The notes below the pieces were generated by a model. It was given only the letters and a program-made list of their open reading frames with translations. It searched no databases and had not been told where the DNA came from. DNA of 52,330 bases from positions 1 through 52,330 of the forward strand of contig NZ_WTKU01000027.1 of assembly GCF_011378715.1 (NCBI RefSeq). The letters run 5' to 3'. The DNA comes from Psychromonas sp. SA13A (lineage in GTDB: Bacteria; Pseudomonadota; Gammaproteobacteria; Enterobacterales; Psychromonadaceae). Below, in pieces: positions 43,702 through 52,330 of this stretch (within the stretch, counting starts at the first letter, position 1; every line of letters begins with the position of its first letter). The translations under genes and the position numbers were made by a program.

Positions 43702-46700
43702 TTAGCTTTTAGATAAATCTAATAACTCCCTTAACGCAACCTGACACATACTAAACTCAGGCATGCTTACCGCCGATAATGCTTCGGCCATTTTGTGCCA
43801 GCGAGTCGCTAAGCTCTGATGTTGTGACTCCCAATCAACATAAGCTTTTTCAACATTTTTCCCTTCTAAGGTCAATAAAATCGCTCTGGTGATACGCTTT
43901 TGTTGCCACTCTAAATCATCACGCATCGCTTCTCTTGCTAGTGACTGCCAATGACTATCAACCGGTAACAAGTTCAACTGCGAAGAGATATCAGCTAGCT
44001 TTAACTTCTCTTCAGAATGGAAGAAAACATGTGCAGCTAATTGAGGATCAATTTTCAATTTATTCGCAACATCAATAATATTTAACAGTGCATATGACTG
44101 TTCAGTATTAGATAACTTCTCCGCCAATGCAGCTGGTACACCTTCTTTTGTAACACTATCCAATTCTCGTTGACGCTGCTGTAAACCACGCTCACTCAGT
44201 AACTGAGGTAAGTTAGCTTTAACGGCATGTAATGAAGATTTATACTTTTTAATCAAGCATGCACAATCAAGTTGATCTCTATGTCGTCTCACAATCCAAC
44301 GTGAAGCATGGCGTACCATACGCATTAATCGATTGCTAAGTTTCGCTTGAACGGCATTATCAATTTGATTATCAAGTGATTCAATCTCTTCCAATAATTC
44401 AGGTAGATTGAAAATATCACGCGCAATAACCCAAGATTTTGCAAGCTCTAAGAACGAACAACCGGTGCTAGCCATAATACGATGAGCAAACGTTGCTCCC
44501 ATCACATTAAACAAATCATTACTGACTTGAGTAGCAACAATTTCAGACAATAGCGGATGCTCATGTATTTCATTCTTATAGGATTTAACTAATTCAGCTG
44601 GGAATATTTTCTCTGCTTCTTTTGCTAAATAACCATCTTCTGCAATTCGAGCCTTAGCCAGTTGCTCTTTCATTTCATTTTTTGCATAGGACAATAAAAC
44701 TGAAATACATGGACGCATTAAACCAAGACCGGCATTTTTACGTTCAGTGATAGTTTCATCACTTGGGATAACCTCTAACGCTCTATTTAATTTACCCTTT
44801 TCTTCTTGGCTATCAATTAAACCGCGGTACTCTTCAATACATTTATCCCCATTTTTATAAGACAGGCTAATGCTTTGTGCTTGACGGTAATTATTATGCA
44901 ATACCAATTCAGAAACTTGCCCAGTCATATTTTGTAACCAAACATTACGCTGCTTAACGGTTAAATCGCCTTTTGATACTAATTTATCCAATAAGATTTT
45001 AATGTTAACTTCTAAATCCGAACAGTTAACCCCTGCCGCATTATCAATCGCATCGGTAAAGCACTGCCCACCGTTTAACGAATACTCAATACGCGCACTT
45101 TGTGTCATGCCTAAGTTGCCACCTTCCCCAATCACTTTACAGCGTAATTCTGCACCATTAACACGTAGATTATCATTCGCTTTATCGCCTACATCAGCGT
45201 GGCTTTCTTGCTTACTCTTAACATACGTACCGATACCGCCATTCCATAACAGGTCAACAGACGCTTTAAGCAATAACGAAATCAATTCCGTCGGTGTTAC
45301 TTTGCCGGCTTTAATAGCAAAGGCTTTAGCCATTTCAGGTGTAACTGTAATAGATTTAGCTGAACGTTCAAAAATGCCACCACCAGCAGAAATCAGCTTA
45401 GCGTTATAATCTGCCCAGCTCGTTCTTGGTGTATCAAATAAACGTTGGCGCTCTTCAAAGCTCGCATCTAAATCTTTAGGGTTCGGGTCAATAAAGATGT
45501 GTAAATGGTTAAAGGCCGCTAATAATTTAATCTTCTTAGAACATAGCATGCCATTACCAAATACATCGCCAGCCATATCGCCAATACCAATCGCGGTAAT
45601 AGGTTGTTCTTGAACGTTAATCCCTAACTCTCTGAAATGACGTTGCACACTAATCCAAGCACCTTTTGCAGTGATCCCCATTTTTTTATGGTCATACCCG
45701 TTACTGCCACCCGATGCAAAAGCATCGTTTAGCCAGAAGTTTCTATCGGTTGCTAACTCATTAGCAATATCAGAGAAAGTTGCAGTTCCTTTGTCAGCAG
45801 CGACCACTAAATAAGGGTCATCATTATCGTAGCGCACCACTTGTTGTGGTGGGATTAAATTACCCGCTTCAAGGTTATCCGTAATATCCAGTAACGCGCT
45901 AATGAACATCTTGTAACACGCAATACCTTCTTGCATAAATGTATCGCGATCCATGGCAGGCGTTAAATACTTAGCAACAAAGCCACCTTTTGCGCCAACC
46001 GGTACTATCACAGAGTTTTTAACTTGCTGTGCTTTTACCAGGCCTAAAACTTCAGTACGGTAGTCTTCTCCACGGTCAGACCAACGTAATCCACCACGTG
46101 CAACACTACCCCCACGTAAATGTACACCTTCAAAGCGAGGTGAATAGACAAACACTTCATAACTTAAGCGTGGTAATGGAATTTCACTGATTTTTTTATG
46201 GTCGAATTTAAAGCTGATGTAATCTTTAAATTGCCCACCTTCTTGTTGAAAATAATTACTACGAATGGTCGCCATAATCAACTCAACAAACTTACGAAGT
46301 ACCCTGTCATCATTAAGGTTACTAACCTCGTTTAAAGATTCTAAAATATCGTTTTCTAATTGTGCTTGTTTTTCGATGCTAACTTTAAGCTCAGGATTAA
46401 AACGAGCATGAAATAAGCTCACGATTTGTTTTACATAACCGCTATGTTCAAGCAATGTTTTTGCCATTGCAAAATGACTAAAACCGAAACGAATTTGTTT
46501 TAAGTATTTTGCATAGGCACGTAACATAGCGATATCACGCCAATCAATACCGGCACCTAAAATCAATTTATTAAATGGGTCGTTATCTGCTTTTGAATAC
46601 CAAACAGCTAAAAAAGCATCGGAAAATAGATGACGGAAGTTTTCAGGGTCAAAACCATTATCGCCAACATACAATAAAGTGAAATCATATAACCAGAAGG

Positions 46701-48489
46701 TATTCTCACCCACTGGGCATACTTGATAAGGGTACTCTTGCGCAACTTGTAACCCTAAGTTTTCTAAAATAGGGATAAGATCCGATAATAATAATGCGCC
46801 ATCTTGATGGAAAAGTTTTAATTTTAGACCACTGTTATTCGCTTCAATTGAGCGATAGAAACGCAAAGCCATTGAACGTTCTGGTGATAAATATAACGAT
46901 TCAATACGGTCAATATCTGCTACTGCAACACGAGAGCTAAAGCTTTCTTGGTAACTACTTGGGAAAGCAGATTGATATTTACGAGTCAGTTTTACTGCTG
47001 TTTCTTCACCATACTGTTCAAACAATGAATCTTGTAACTCTTCATGCCACGCTTTAGTGATTTGTTGCATACGCAACTGGATAGCATCAACTTCTAACTC
47101 ACCTTCATAGGCTTTATCCAAGTGGATCACTAAACGTAAACGTGCAAGGTTTGATTCACTTAAATAGGTTTGGAAGTCACTGTCAGCGATTGGCATAGTA
47201 CGTGATAATAACTCGACAAATTTAAGTCTAACTTCAGTATTGTAAACATCACGAGGAACATACAATAAAGCAGTAACAAAGCGTTTATTACCGTCAGTTC
47301 TTAAGAACAATTTAAGCTGTTTTCTTTCCTGCGCATGTAAAACTTCGATAACATTATGAAGTAACGTTTTTTCATCACATAACAATAAATCTTCAACCGC
47401 ATAGGTCGATAATATTTGCGTTAACTCTTTGTAATAATGCCCACCGAGACTTAATCCCGATTGCGCTAATATATTACTGATTTTTTGACGTATAACAGGA
47501 ATACCTAACGGGCTACCACTATAAACAGATGAAGTATAAAGGCCTATAAAACGAAGTCCGCCAATTAATACCCCTTGTTTATTAAACTGTTTCACATATA
47601 CAACATCAGGGTAAGCAATACGATGCACCATGGCACGTTGTGACGCTTTACTAAAGTGCAATAAAGAAGGATCTTGTAACTCTTGTACACAGTCAAACTG
47701 TGCTTTATCTTGCATAAAATCTTTGTGTTTTAATAAACCTAACTGGCTATCTTTAACAATAGAAATTACATTATCTTTAACTGTAAATTGATCACAAGCG
47801 AGGAAAGTAAAGTGGTCGTCAGCCATCCAATCCAAATAAGTTTGTTGCTCAGTAAAGTCAGATTTTGATGCGATAGCGCTGACAGCTTTTTTACTGGTTG
47901 CAATAGCCCCTTTTACTTTGTCGATCATCTGATGATAATCATCAACCACTTGCGATACATTCGCTAATGCCTTCTCCAAGCTTTTTTGAATTTTAGCGCG
48001 CTCTGTCGATGACGTTGTTTGGTCAATTTCAATATATAACAACAGCTCAGTATCATTGTCTGTATTTAATTTTTTCAACTTGCCAGAAGCACCACGCTCA
48101 CTGTGTATTTCACTATAAAAAATACGATGTAATTTAGTGTTCTGTTTGTTTAATGTTATTTTTACCGTATCAATAACAAACGGAATATTACGGCTTAATA
48201 CACTGATAACGGTATGGCTAGATTGCCACTCGTCCTGCTCAACATCAGGGTTGAATACTTTTACTTTGGCTGTTTCACCTTTCCATTGATGCACTTCTCG
48301 CCACAATGAAACCGTTAAGCCAGATAAATCATCTGGGCTGATAGTGGCTAAATCAACAATGCTAACATCACGATAAATAGCATTAATAAAACTTTGTAGG
48401 AGAGATTGTTCGCGTGTTGGGAAATGTGCTTTTAATCGCGAGAATATTTGTTCTAGGATATCTGATTTTTGATTCAATTTTATATTCAT
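43702..48489 (-). CDS. gdhB: NAD-specific glutamate dehydrogenase, large (180-kDa) type
   Basis: Oxidatively deaminates glutamate to 2-oxoglutarate with NAD+. It has 1595 residues, the large bacterial class. The N-terminal third is the regulatory region. The catalytic core (about 790-1100) shows LRGGSVARGGLRWSDRGEDY, VPVGAKGGFVAKYL with Lys834, and the NAD-binding segment MAGDVFGNGMLCSKKIKLLA. A helical C-terminal region (about 1200-1595) completes it. No frameshift was seen. The name gdhB follows usage for this class in Pseudomonas; NAD dependence is inferred from class. It stands alone with a 1.2-kb gene-free region upstream. Confidence 0.95.
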   Translation of the reverse strand: MNIKLNQKSDILEQIFSRLKAHFPTREQSLLQSFINAIYRDVSIVDLATISPDDLSGLTVSLWREVHQWKGETAKVKVFNPDVEQDEWQSSHTVISVLSRNIPFVIDTVKITLNKQNTKLHRIFYSEIHSERGASGKLKKLNTDNDTELLLYIEIDQTTSSTERAKIQKSLEKALANVSQVVDDYHQMIDKVKGAIATSKKAVSAIASKSDFTEQQTYLDWMADDHFTFLACDQFTVKDNVISIVKDSQLGLLKHKDFMQDKAQFDCVQELQDPSLLHFSKASQRAMVHRIAYPDVVYVKQFNKQGVLIGGLRFIGLYTSSVYSGSPLGIPVIRQKISNILAQSGLSLGGHYYKELTQILSTYAVEDLLLCDEKTLLHNVIEVLHAQERKQLKLFLRTDGNKRFVTALLYVPRDVYNTEVRLKFVELLSRTMPIADSDFQTYLSESNLARLRLVIHLDKAYEGELEVDAIQLRMQQITKAWHEELQDSLFEQYGEETAVKLTRKYQSAFPSSYQESFSSRVAVADIDRIESLYLSPERSMALRFYRSIEANNSGLKLKLFHQDGALLLSDLIPILENLGLQVAQEYPYQVCPVGENTFWLYDFTLLYVGDNGFDPENFRHLFSDAFLAVWYSKADNDPFNKLILGAGIDWRDIAMLRAYAKYLKQIRFGFSHFAMAKTLLEHSGYVKQIVSLFHARFNPELKVSIEKQAQLENDILESLNEVSNLNDDRVLRKFVELIMATIRSNYFQQEGGQFKDYISFKFDHKKISEIPLPRLSYEVFVYSPRFEGVHLRGGSVARGGLRWSDRGEDYRTEVLGLVKAQQVKNSVIVPVGAKGGFVAKYLTPAMDRDTFMQEGIACYKMFISALLDITDNLEAGNLIPPQQVVRYDNDDPYLVVAADKGTATFSDIANELATDRNFWLNDAFASGGSNGYDHKKMGITAKGAWISVQRHFRELGINVQEQPITAIGIGDMAGDVFGNGMLCSKKIKLLAAFNHLHIFIDPNPKDLDASFEERQRLFDTPRTSWADYNAKLISAGGGIFERSAKSITVTPEMAKAFAIKAGKVTPTELISLLLKASVDLLWNGGIGTYVKSKQESHADVGDKANDNLRVNGAELRCKVIGEGGNLGMTQSARIEYSLNGGQCFTDAIDNAAGVNCSDLEVNIKILLDKLVSKGDLTVKQRNVWLQNMTGQVSELVLHNNYRQAQSISLSYKNGDKCIEEYRGLIDSQEEKGKLNRALEVIPSDETITERKNAGLGLMRPCISVLLSYAKNEMKEQLAKARIAEDGYLAKEAEKIFPAELVKSYKNEIHEHPLLSEIVATQVSNDLFNVMGATFAHRIMASTGCSFLELAKSWVIARDIFNLPELLEEIESLDNQIDNAVQAKLSNRLMRMVRHASRWIVRRHRDQLDCACLIKKYKSSLHAVKANLPQLLSERGLQQRQRELDSVTKEGVPAALAEKLSNTEQSYALLNIIDVANKLKIDPQLAAHVFFHSEEKLKLADISSQLNLLPVDSHWQSLAREAMRDDLEWQQKRITRAILLTLEGKNVEKAYVDWESQHQSLATRWHKMAEALSAVSMPEFSMCQVALRELLDLSKS

Positions 48490-49710
48490 AATATAACCTG
48501 TCTAATGACGTGAAGTAGCTTGCAGGGCTAAGGCTATGTCAAATAAATAAATACACAATACAATAAGTTAATAAGCGTTTATCAGAGCACAAAAAACATG
48601 AAAAAATCCTTCATTAGACCTTTACAAAAAAAACTTTTGTCACTTTCCGTAACTTAAAATATCGAAGAACATCATAACCACACTAGTAGCAAGGCTTTGA
48701 GAGGTGTAAAACTAAAAATCAACACTTGAAAAGATTGATGATGTAGTTAAGTGATGACCTCATAAATTGTTCCAATCTCATGATTCTTTTTATTTTATAT
48801 TGGCTATTTTAAAGTTTTACCAATAATAACTTCATCGTTAATAAAATCTGCATAAACTAATATGGAATACAAAGCTAAAAAAGCCCGTCGAAGTGAAGAG
48901 AACAATATCTTTTTCAGCTAACTTATTTCCTGTCTAGTCTTTATATGCAAAACTTTCCTCGTTAGAATTTTATATAAGCTGGGGGACTAACGTTCTATCA
49001 TTTGTATTACTTGGTATAATAATTACCTATATTATTCCACCCAAATGATTAACCAATAAATATATCTTAAAGCCGTCCCCCACAACCATTTCCCTTTTAC
49101 CTCGCTTGCTGTATCTGCAAATACTTTATGCCATATTATTAGCTCTAAAAATCATGTGTAGATAAGCAATTAATAAAATATTTTTTAATACATTGAGATA
49201 TATCCTAAGTAAAAGTTATTGCCCCCTATAGTTCGACTAGTGAAAGGCGATAACGAATGTTATGCATCCAATCACCTTTATTCTAGGGCTTCTTCTACGT
49301 TTTCGAATGCCATCAGTTATTAACTGCTATTCAAAAATAGGTTTAACTTTATTGCAGAAAGCATCTACATGGCAAAAAATAGGCTATAAATTATTCATAA
49401 CCAACACCTCAGGAATAATGGTCACATAGCTCTAATCTATACAGTGTCTTTTTAGTTCACTTAGATTACGATTTTAATCTTGAACTGAGGGTAGTTATAC
49501 ATAACTAATTAAAAATTTAAAAAAAGATAAATAACGCATGAAGACAGAAAAAATTTATTATTTTTATAAAATCAACGAAGGCTCATCATAAAATACACCT
49601 AAAGGTTGTAAATTATTAAATTCTAGTTAATGTTTGTTCAAGATATTTTCATATATTGAATTTCTCTTGTTTTAAATTAACTAATTAAAAACTATAAATA
49701 AGGAATCAAC
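48490..49710. other. 1.2-kb gene-poor region upstream of gdhB
   Basis: No frame longer than about 40 codons with a ribosome site was found on either strand. It holds nested inverted repeats at 48980-49082 and a hairpin at 49454-49486 (agttca/tgaact with inner agatt/aatct). A 17-codon frame at 49538 has only a weak site. The gdhB promoter must lie near 48500-48700, but no strong consensus was seen. I found no recognisable remnant of a coding gene. Confidence 0.6.
48980..49082. ncRNA. Nested inverted repeats, possible structured RNA
   Basis: Three nested pairs share one axis: tgggggac (48980-48987) with gtccccca (49075-49082); atcatttg (48997-49004) with caaatgat (49042-49049); ggtataata (49013-49021) with tattattcc (49030-49038, one mismatch). 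The G/C runs are notable in AT-rich DNA. Either strand could encode it, and no T run follows. It could equally be a small decayed element. The strand and transcription are unknown. Confidence 0.35.
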
Positions 49711-49956
49711 ATGGCGTACGTAAATATTGATGGTCAAAAGTATGAGAAAGAGTTACTAGACTTAGCAAAAGAGCACACCACAGGCAAAGGTGAAGGTAAA
49801 TTATCAAAAGATGAAGTTGTTGATCTTTTTACTTCTGCTAAAGATGGCACTGGTGTCACTGATACTGAAAAAGCAACGTTAGTATATATACGTGCTAACT
49901 TTGAATTTACCAACGCAGCAGCAAAAGATTTCGATGAAGCCTTTGATGCACTGTAA
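49711..49956 (+). CDS. Small acidic protein of unknown function
   Basis: An 81-residue acidic, soluble protein I do not recognise. KGEGKLSKDEVVDLFTSAKD and DGTGVTDTEKATL look like degenerate EF-hand or helix-loop-helix pieces, but no complete calcium loop is present. No signal peptide. AAGGA seven bases before the ATG and a terminator just downstream support a real gene. It is flanked by 1.2 kb and 0.67 kb of non-coding DNA. Similar short proteins occur in marine gammaproteobacteria as far as I recall. Confidence 0.8.
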   Translation: MAYVNIDGQKYEKELLDLAKEHTTGKGEGKLSKDEVVDLFTSAKDGTGVTDTEKATLVYIRANFEFTNAAAKDFDEAFDAL

Positions 49957-49974
49957 AAGTAGTTAATGTTTAAT

Positions 49975-50000
49975 AATCCGTGTATGCCATACGCGGGTTT
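49975..50000 (+). terminator. Terminator of the 81-residue protein gene
   Basis: The arms ccgtgtat and atacgcgg (one wobble), extended by aat/gtt pairs, enclose loop gcc and are followed by tttta. It lies 21 bp past the stop. Confidence 0.8.
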
Positions 50001-50622
50001 TATATTTATCCTTCCTGTAAAAACTACTATTCTTGAGAAAACCTAAGTAATTTTTAACGAGCAATGAAACTATCAACCTATTTTCACACCTAATTGTCTG
50101 CAGATTAATTCTCTGTAAATTATAATGTCCAAATCGATTTAACCACTTTTTATCGTAATGCTAATAATGGCCTTCTGTTTCTCTAGTTGTTATTCAGATA
50201 AAGAAAAACAACTAAATTAGTTCTTATTTAGACACAAAAAACTCACCGAAATGAGCTTTTTTGCAGTAACCATTCTGGATAGCAGAAATTATTTAATTCA
50301 AGGCGCTTGATTGCGACGTTTAGTGTTTCTTAAACAAATGATTAAGCAACGACGAAGTAGACTTTTTATGCAGTCAGAATTTACATTCTGACCGCCCATA
50401 TATAACTTATCAACTTGTTTTTATTATATTAATCACATGGGGGGCATTAAATACCCCACCAACTCACGACTAAATCTAACCAATTGAATTTTAATAAATT
50501 GACTAGTGAATTTAATATGAATAACTGTTTATCAGTTTTTCAAAAAAGTCCTAATTCCTAACTATATTTTTCCAAATAAAGAGTCAACTTTGCCACTGAA
50601 GCGCTCACACGAAGATTAATAT
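50001..50622. other. Intergenic region between the 81-residue gene and the LysR gene
   Basis: About 620 bp. It contains a minus-strand terminator-like hairpin at 50236-50262, a long imperfect inverted repeat (gcttgatt...gattaagc with inner cgttta/taaaca, about 50309-50347), and a perfect hairpin gtcagaat/attctgac (about 50374-50393). No gene was seen. The hairpins suggest decayed repeat elements. Confidence 0.45.
50236..50262 (-). terminator. Possible terminator, minus strand
   Basis: On the minus strand, aaaagctca pairs with tgagttttt (one G-T wobble) around a six-base loop, ending in T residues. It is 360 bp past the nearest minus-strand gene, so its purpose is unclear. Confidence 0.4.
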
Positions 50623-51510
50623 CTATGGCTCAGCTTGAAGCATTGATATCACCCAACGTTGCAACGCATCTTCACTGTAGCGCGGATGCCAAGCAGCGAT
50701 AACATCGAATTTATCGGGAGACTCTTCAAGTTTTATTTCAATTAAATCCAATCCTTTAATTGCACGCGAGGGCAAAAAAGCAATAGAGTCCGTTGTTTCA
50801 AGGTACATTGGCACTATTGAAAAACAAGGTGCAGAAACCACTACATTTCTTTTAAAACCAAATGTTTTGAACCAATCATCAATAGAGCCTTTAAAGTTAG
50901 GCCTTGAAGGAGATGCGATAATGCTTGGATATTGAGCAACCTCAGCTAACGAGGGCTGACTTTGTAAAATAGAAGCGCCCTGTGAAGCGACACAAACATG
51001 GTGTTCTTCAAATAATTTTAAAATAGGATAACTATCTGGAATATAATCCGGAAAGGCAATCGCTAAGTTAACGTTGCCACTTTCCATCAATTCATTGAGC
51101 TTATCAATTTCAAAATCTCTAACTATCAATTTTAAATTAGGCGCTTGTATCCTTATTATTGAAATCAACGCAGGCAATACTATTTGCTGTGCATAATCGG
51201 TTGCAGCAATAACAAATGACCCTTCTACAGTATTAGGGTCAAAGTGGGTAGGTGATAATAAAGCATTAAAATCATTAAGGAGTTTATCAACACTAAACGA
51301 TAGCGTTTGTGCAAAGGGGGTAGCAATAAATCCACTGGTTTTTCGAAGAAACAACCTATCTTCAAAAACATCACGTAATTTTTTTAAGTGCTCGCTCACA
51401 GCTTGCTGTGTAAGCCCCAATTGAGCTGCTGCTTTCGATGCGCTTTGCTCACGAATTATCGCTTGAAACACACGTAGCTGCTTAATATCTAATCTATCTA
51501 ATTTACTCAA
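50623..51510 (-). CDS. LysR-family transcriptional regulator
   Basis: A 295-residue regulator. The N-terminal helix-turn-helix is SASKAAAQLGLTQQAVSEHL (about 23-42), and the C-terminal two-lobed ligand domain begins near residue 90 (GSFVIAATDYAQQIVLPALI). The ligand is unknown. It is divergent from a short-chain dehydrogenase gene across 140 bp; such pairs are usually regulator and target. No clear T-N11-A operator was fixed by eye. Confidence 0.92.
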   Translation of the reverse strand: MSKLDRLDIKQLRVFQAIIREQSASKAAAQLGLTQQAVSEHLKKLRDVFEDRLFLRKTSGFIATPFAQTLSFSVDKLLNDFNALLSPTHFDPNTVEGSFVIAATDYAQQIVLPALISIIRIQAPNLKLIVRDFEIDKLNELMESGNVNLAIAFPDYIPDSYPILKLFEEHHVCVASQGASILQSQPSLAEVAQYPSIIASPSRPNFKGSIDDWFKTFGFKRNVVVSAPCFSIVPMYLETTDSIAFLPSRAIKGLDLIEIKLEESPDKFDVIAAWHPRYSEDALQRWVISMLQAEP

Positions 51511-51650
51511 ATTTATCTCTCTCTTGTTATGTTATTTATAAGATAACACTTAACCATTAATACCTGTAACACTAACAAAAAAGGTTTGTTTTTAATTGTT
51601 TAATTTTTTGTTTAATATCATCCCATCAAAATAAATCAACGGAGAAGAAA

Positions 51651-52256
51651 ATGAAAACAGTAATTTTAATTGGTGCACTAGGTAAAATGGGTCAAGCCGC
51701 GTTAACTGGTTTAGGCAATCATAATGTGATTACAGCAGGTCGCTCTGGCGATGTTGACCACATTGTAGATATAACGAATGAACAATCAATTAGAGCGCTT
51801 TATGAAAAAGTAGGTGCTTTTGACGCGGTTGTTAATACTGTTGGCTTTTGTGAATATGCTAATTTCACAGAGATGACTGAGGCACAATGGATGACCACCG
51901 TGATGAGTAAAATGATGGGCCAAATTAACTTAGTACGTATTGGACAAGAATACATCTCAGATGCAGGCTCATTTACTTTAATTAGTGGTATTTTAAATAA
52001 AAAACCTATCCCTTACGCTATTGCAGATGCTACAACGAGTGGTGCAATCGATACTTTCGTTAAAATTGTTTCTTTAGAAATGCCAAGAAATATACGTATC
52101 AATGTAGTCAATCCAACTGTGTTAGTTGAAGCATGGGATGTCTACGGAGAAATGATGCCTGGCTTTGAACCCGTACCAGGGAAGTTAGTTGGTAAAGCGT
52201 TTGAGCGATCAGTTGATGGTTTCATTAATGGTGAAGTCATTGTTGTTGATGCTTAA
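51651..52256 (+). CDS. Atypical short-chain dehydrogenase/reductase
   Basis: A 201-residue Rossmann-fold protein. The nucleotide loop is VILIGALGKMGQAAL (about 4-18), the NNAG-type segment is replaced by VNTVG (61-65), and the strand leading to the serine is FTLISGIL. The usual catalytic Tyr-x3-Lys is absent: after PIPYAIADATTSGAIDTF no Lys follows the Tyr at +4. The same small subfamily with this change is known among bacterial SDRs. The N-terminus suggests NADP or NAD binding, but catalysis is uncertain. GGAG precedes the ATG. It is divergent from the LysR gene and ends at a terminator. Confidence 0.85.
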   Translation: MKTVILIGALGKMGQAALTGLGNHNVITAGRSGDVDHIVDITNEQSIRALYEKVGAFDAVVNTVGFCEYANFTEMTEAQWMTTVMSKMMGQINLVRIGQEYISDAGSFTLISGILNKKPIPYAIADATTSGAIDTFVKIVSLEMPRNIRINVVNPTVLVEAWDVYGEMMPGFEPVPGKLVGKAFERSVDGFINGEVIVVDA

Positions 52257-52263
52257 ATAAGTT

Positions 52264-52291
52264 AAAAGCGATCCATTTGGGTCGCTTTTTA
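52264..52291 (+). terminator. Terminator of the short-chain dehydrogenase gene
   Basis: The arms aaaagcgatcc and gggtcgctttt (one wobble) enclose loop attt with a T run, 8 bp past the stop. Confidence 0.92.
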
Positions 52292-52330
52292 TTATAAATC
52301 ATCACGTTATCCTCAGCTTTTTATGTTATC

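Noticed and set aside
45002..45409. 135-residue plus-strand frame
   Set aside because: Opposite the glutamate dehydrogenase coding core; a shadow of that gene.
49538..49591. 17-codon small gene
   Set aside because: Weak ribosome site, AT-rich codons and no recognisable features.

Overview
The window is 52.3 kb of AT-rich chromosome from a gammaproteobacterium. The gene set and order (seqA-pgm facing ybfF, then DUF2788-ybfE-fldA-fur; hemL/clcA/erpA; parC-plsC; ilvY near ilvC; a 1595-residue NAD-glutamate dehydrogenase; DUF2999, DUF2750 and spondin-domain proteins) suggest a marine, probably cold-adapted member of the Psychromonas/Shewanella/Vibrio part of the class. Psychromonas is my best guess; this is inference from content, since no rRNA or other marker settles it. 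I saw no tRNA, rRNA, CRISPR array, prophage or plasmid region. Most of the window is core chromosome with short accessory inserts.

Layout. 1-1039: an intact IS1595-type insertion sequence whose left end is the first base of the window. 1.1-4.6 kb: ubiG (ubiquinone), a DUF3081-like small protein, a DEAD-box RNA helicase with a TTG start, and a YfcZ/YiiS protein. 4.6-10 kb: glycogen phosphorylase glgP, phosphoglucomutase pgm and replication regulator seqA on the minus strand, with a perfect CRP-type palindrome upstream of glgP. 10.1-12.8 kb: ybfF, DUF2788, ybfE, fldA, fur. 13-16.4 kb: argA translationally coupled to an orphan TAXI-type TRAP receptor, and a TRIC-type channel. 16.7-21.1 kb: a two-gene RND efflux pump. 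21.4-25.5 kb: erpA, a DUF6776 protein and clcA, divergent from hemL. 25.9-30.3 kb: parC-plsC, rraB, a DUF2750 protein and ubiK. 30.4-34.6 kb: ilvY, sseA and ilvC, followed by an unusual array in which the ilvC 3' end and its terminator are repeated. 34.6-37.8 kb: a MarC-family protein, DUF2999, a lipoprotein with two SnoaL-like repeats, and an AraC regulator. 38-41.8 kb: an apparent four-gene operon of two exported spondin-domain proteins, an OmpR-type response regulator and a histidine kinase, with a 12-bp triplet repeat in its promoter region. 42-43.5 kb: tcdA and a 0.7-kb cluster of CCACGAAG-ended repeats. 43.7-48.5 kb: the NAD-glutamate dehydrogenase. 48.5-50.6 kb: a gene-poor stretch with nested inverted repeats and one orphan 81-residue gene. 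50.6-52.3 kb: a LysR regulator divergent from an atypical short-chain dehydrogenase.

How genes work together. glgP and pgm form a glycogen-to-glucose-6-phosphate route. argA and gdhB both act on glutamate. ilvY is the expected activator of ilvC. The candidates for under-described biology are the spondin-spondin-regulator-kinase operon, the repeated ilvC terminator array, the argA-TAXI coupling and the structured gene-poor region at 48.5-49.7 kb. All functional calls were made by reading sequence, without database searches.
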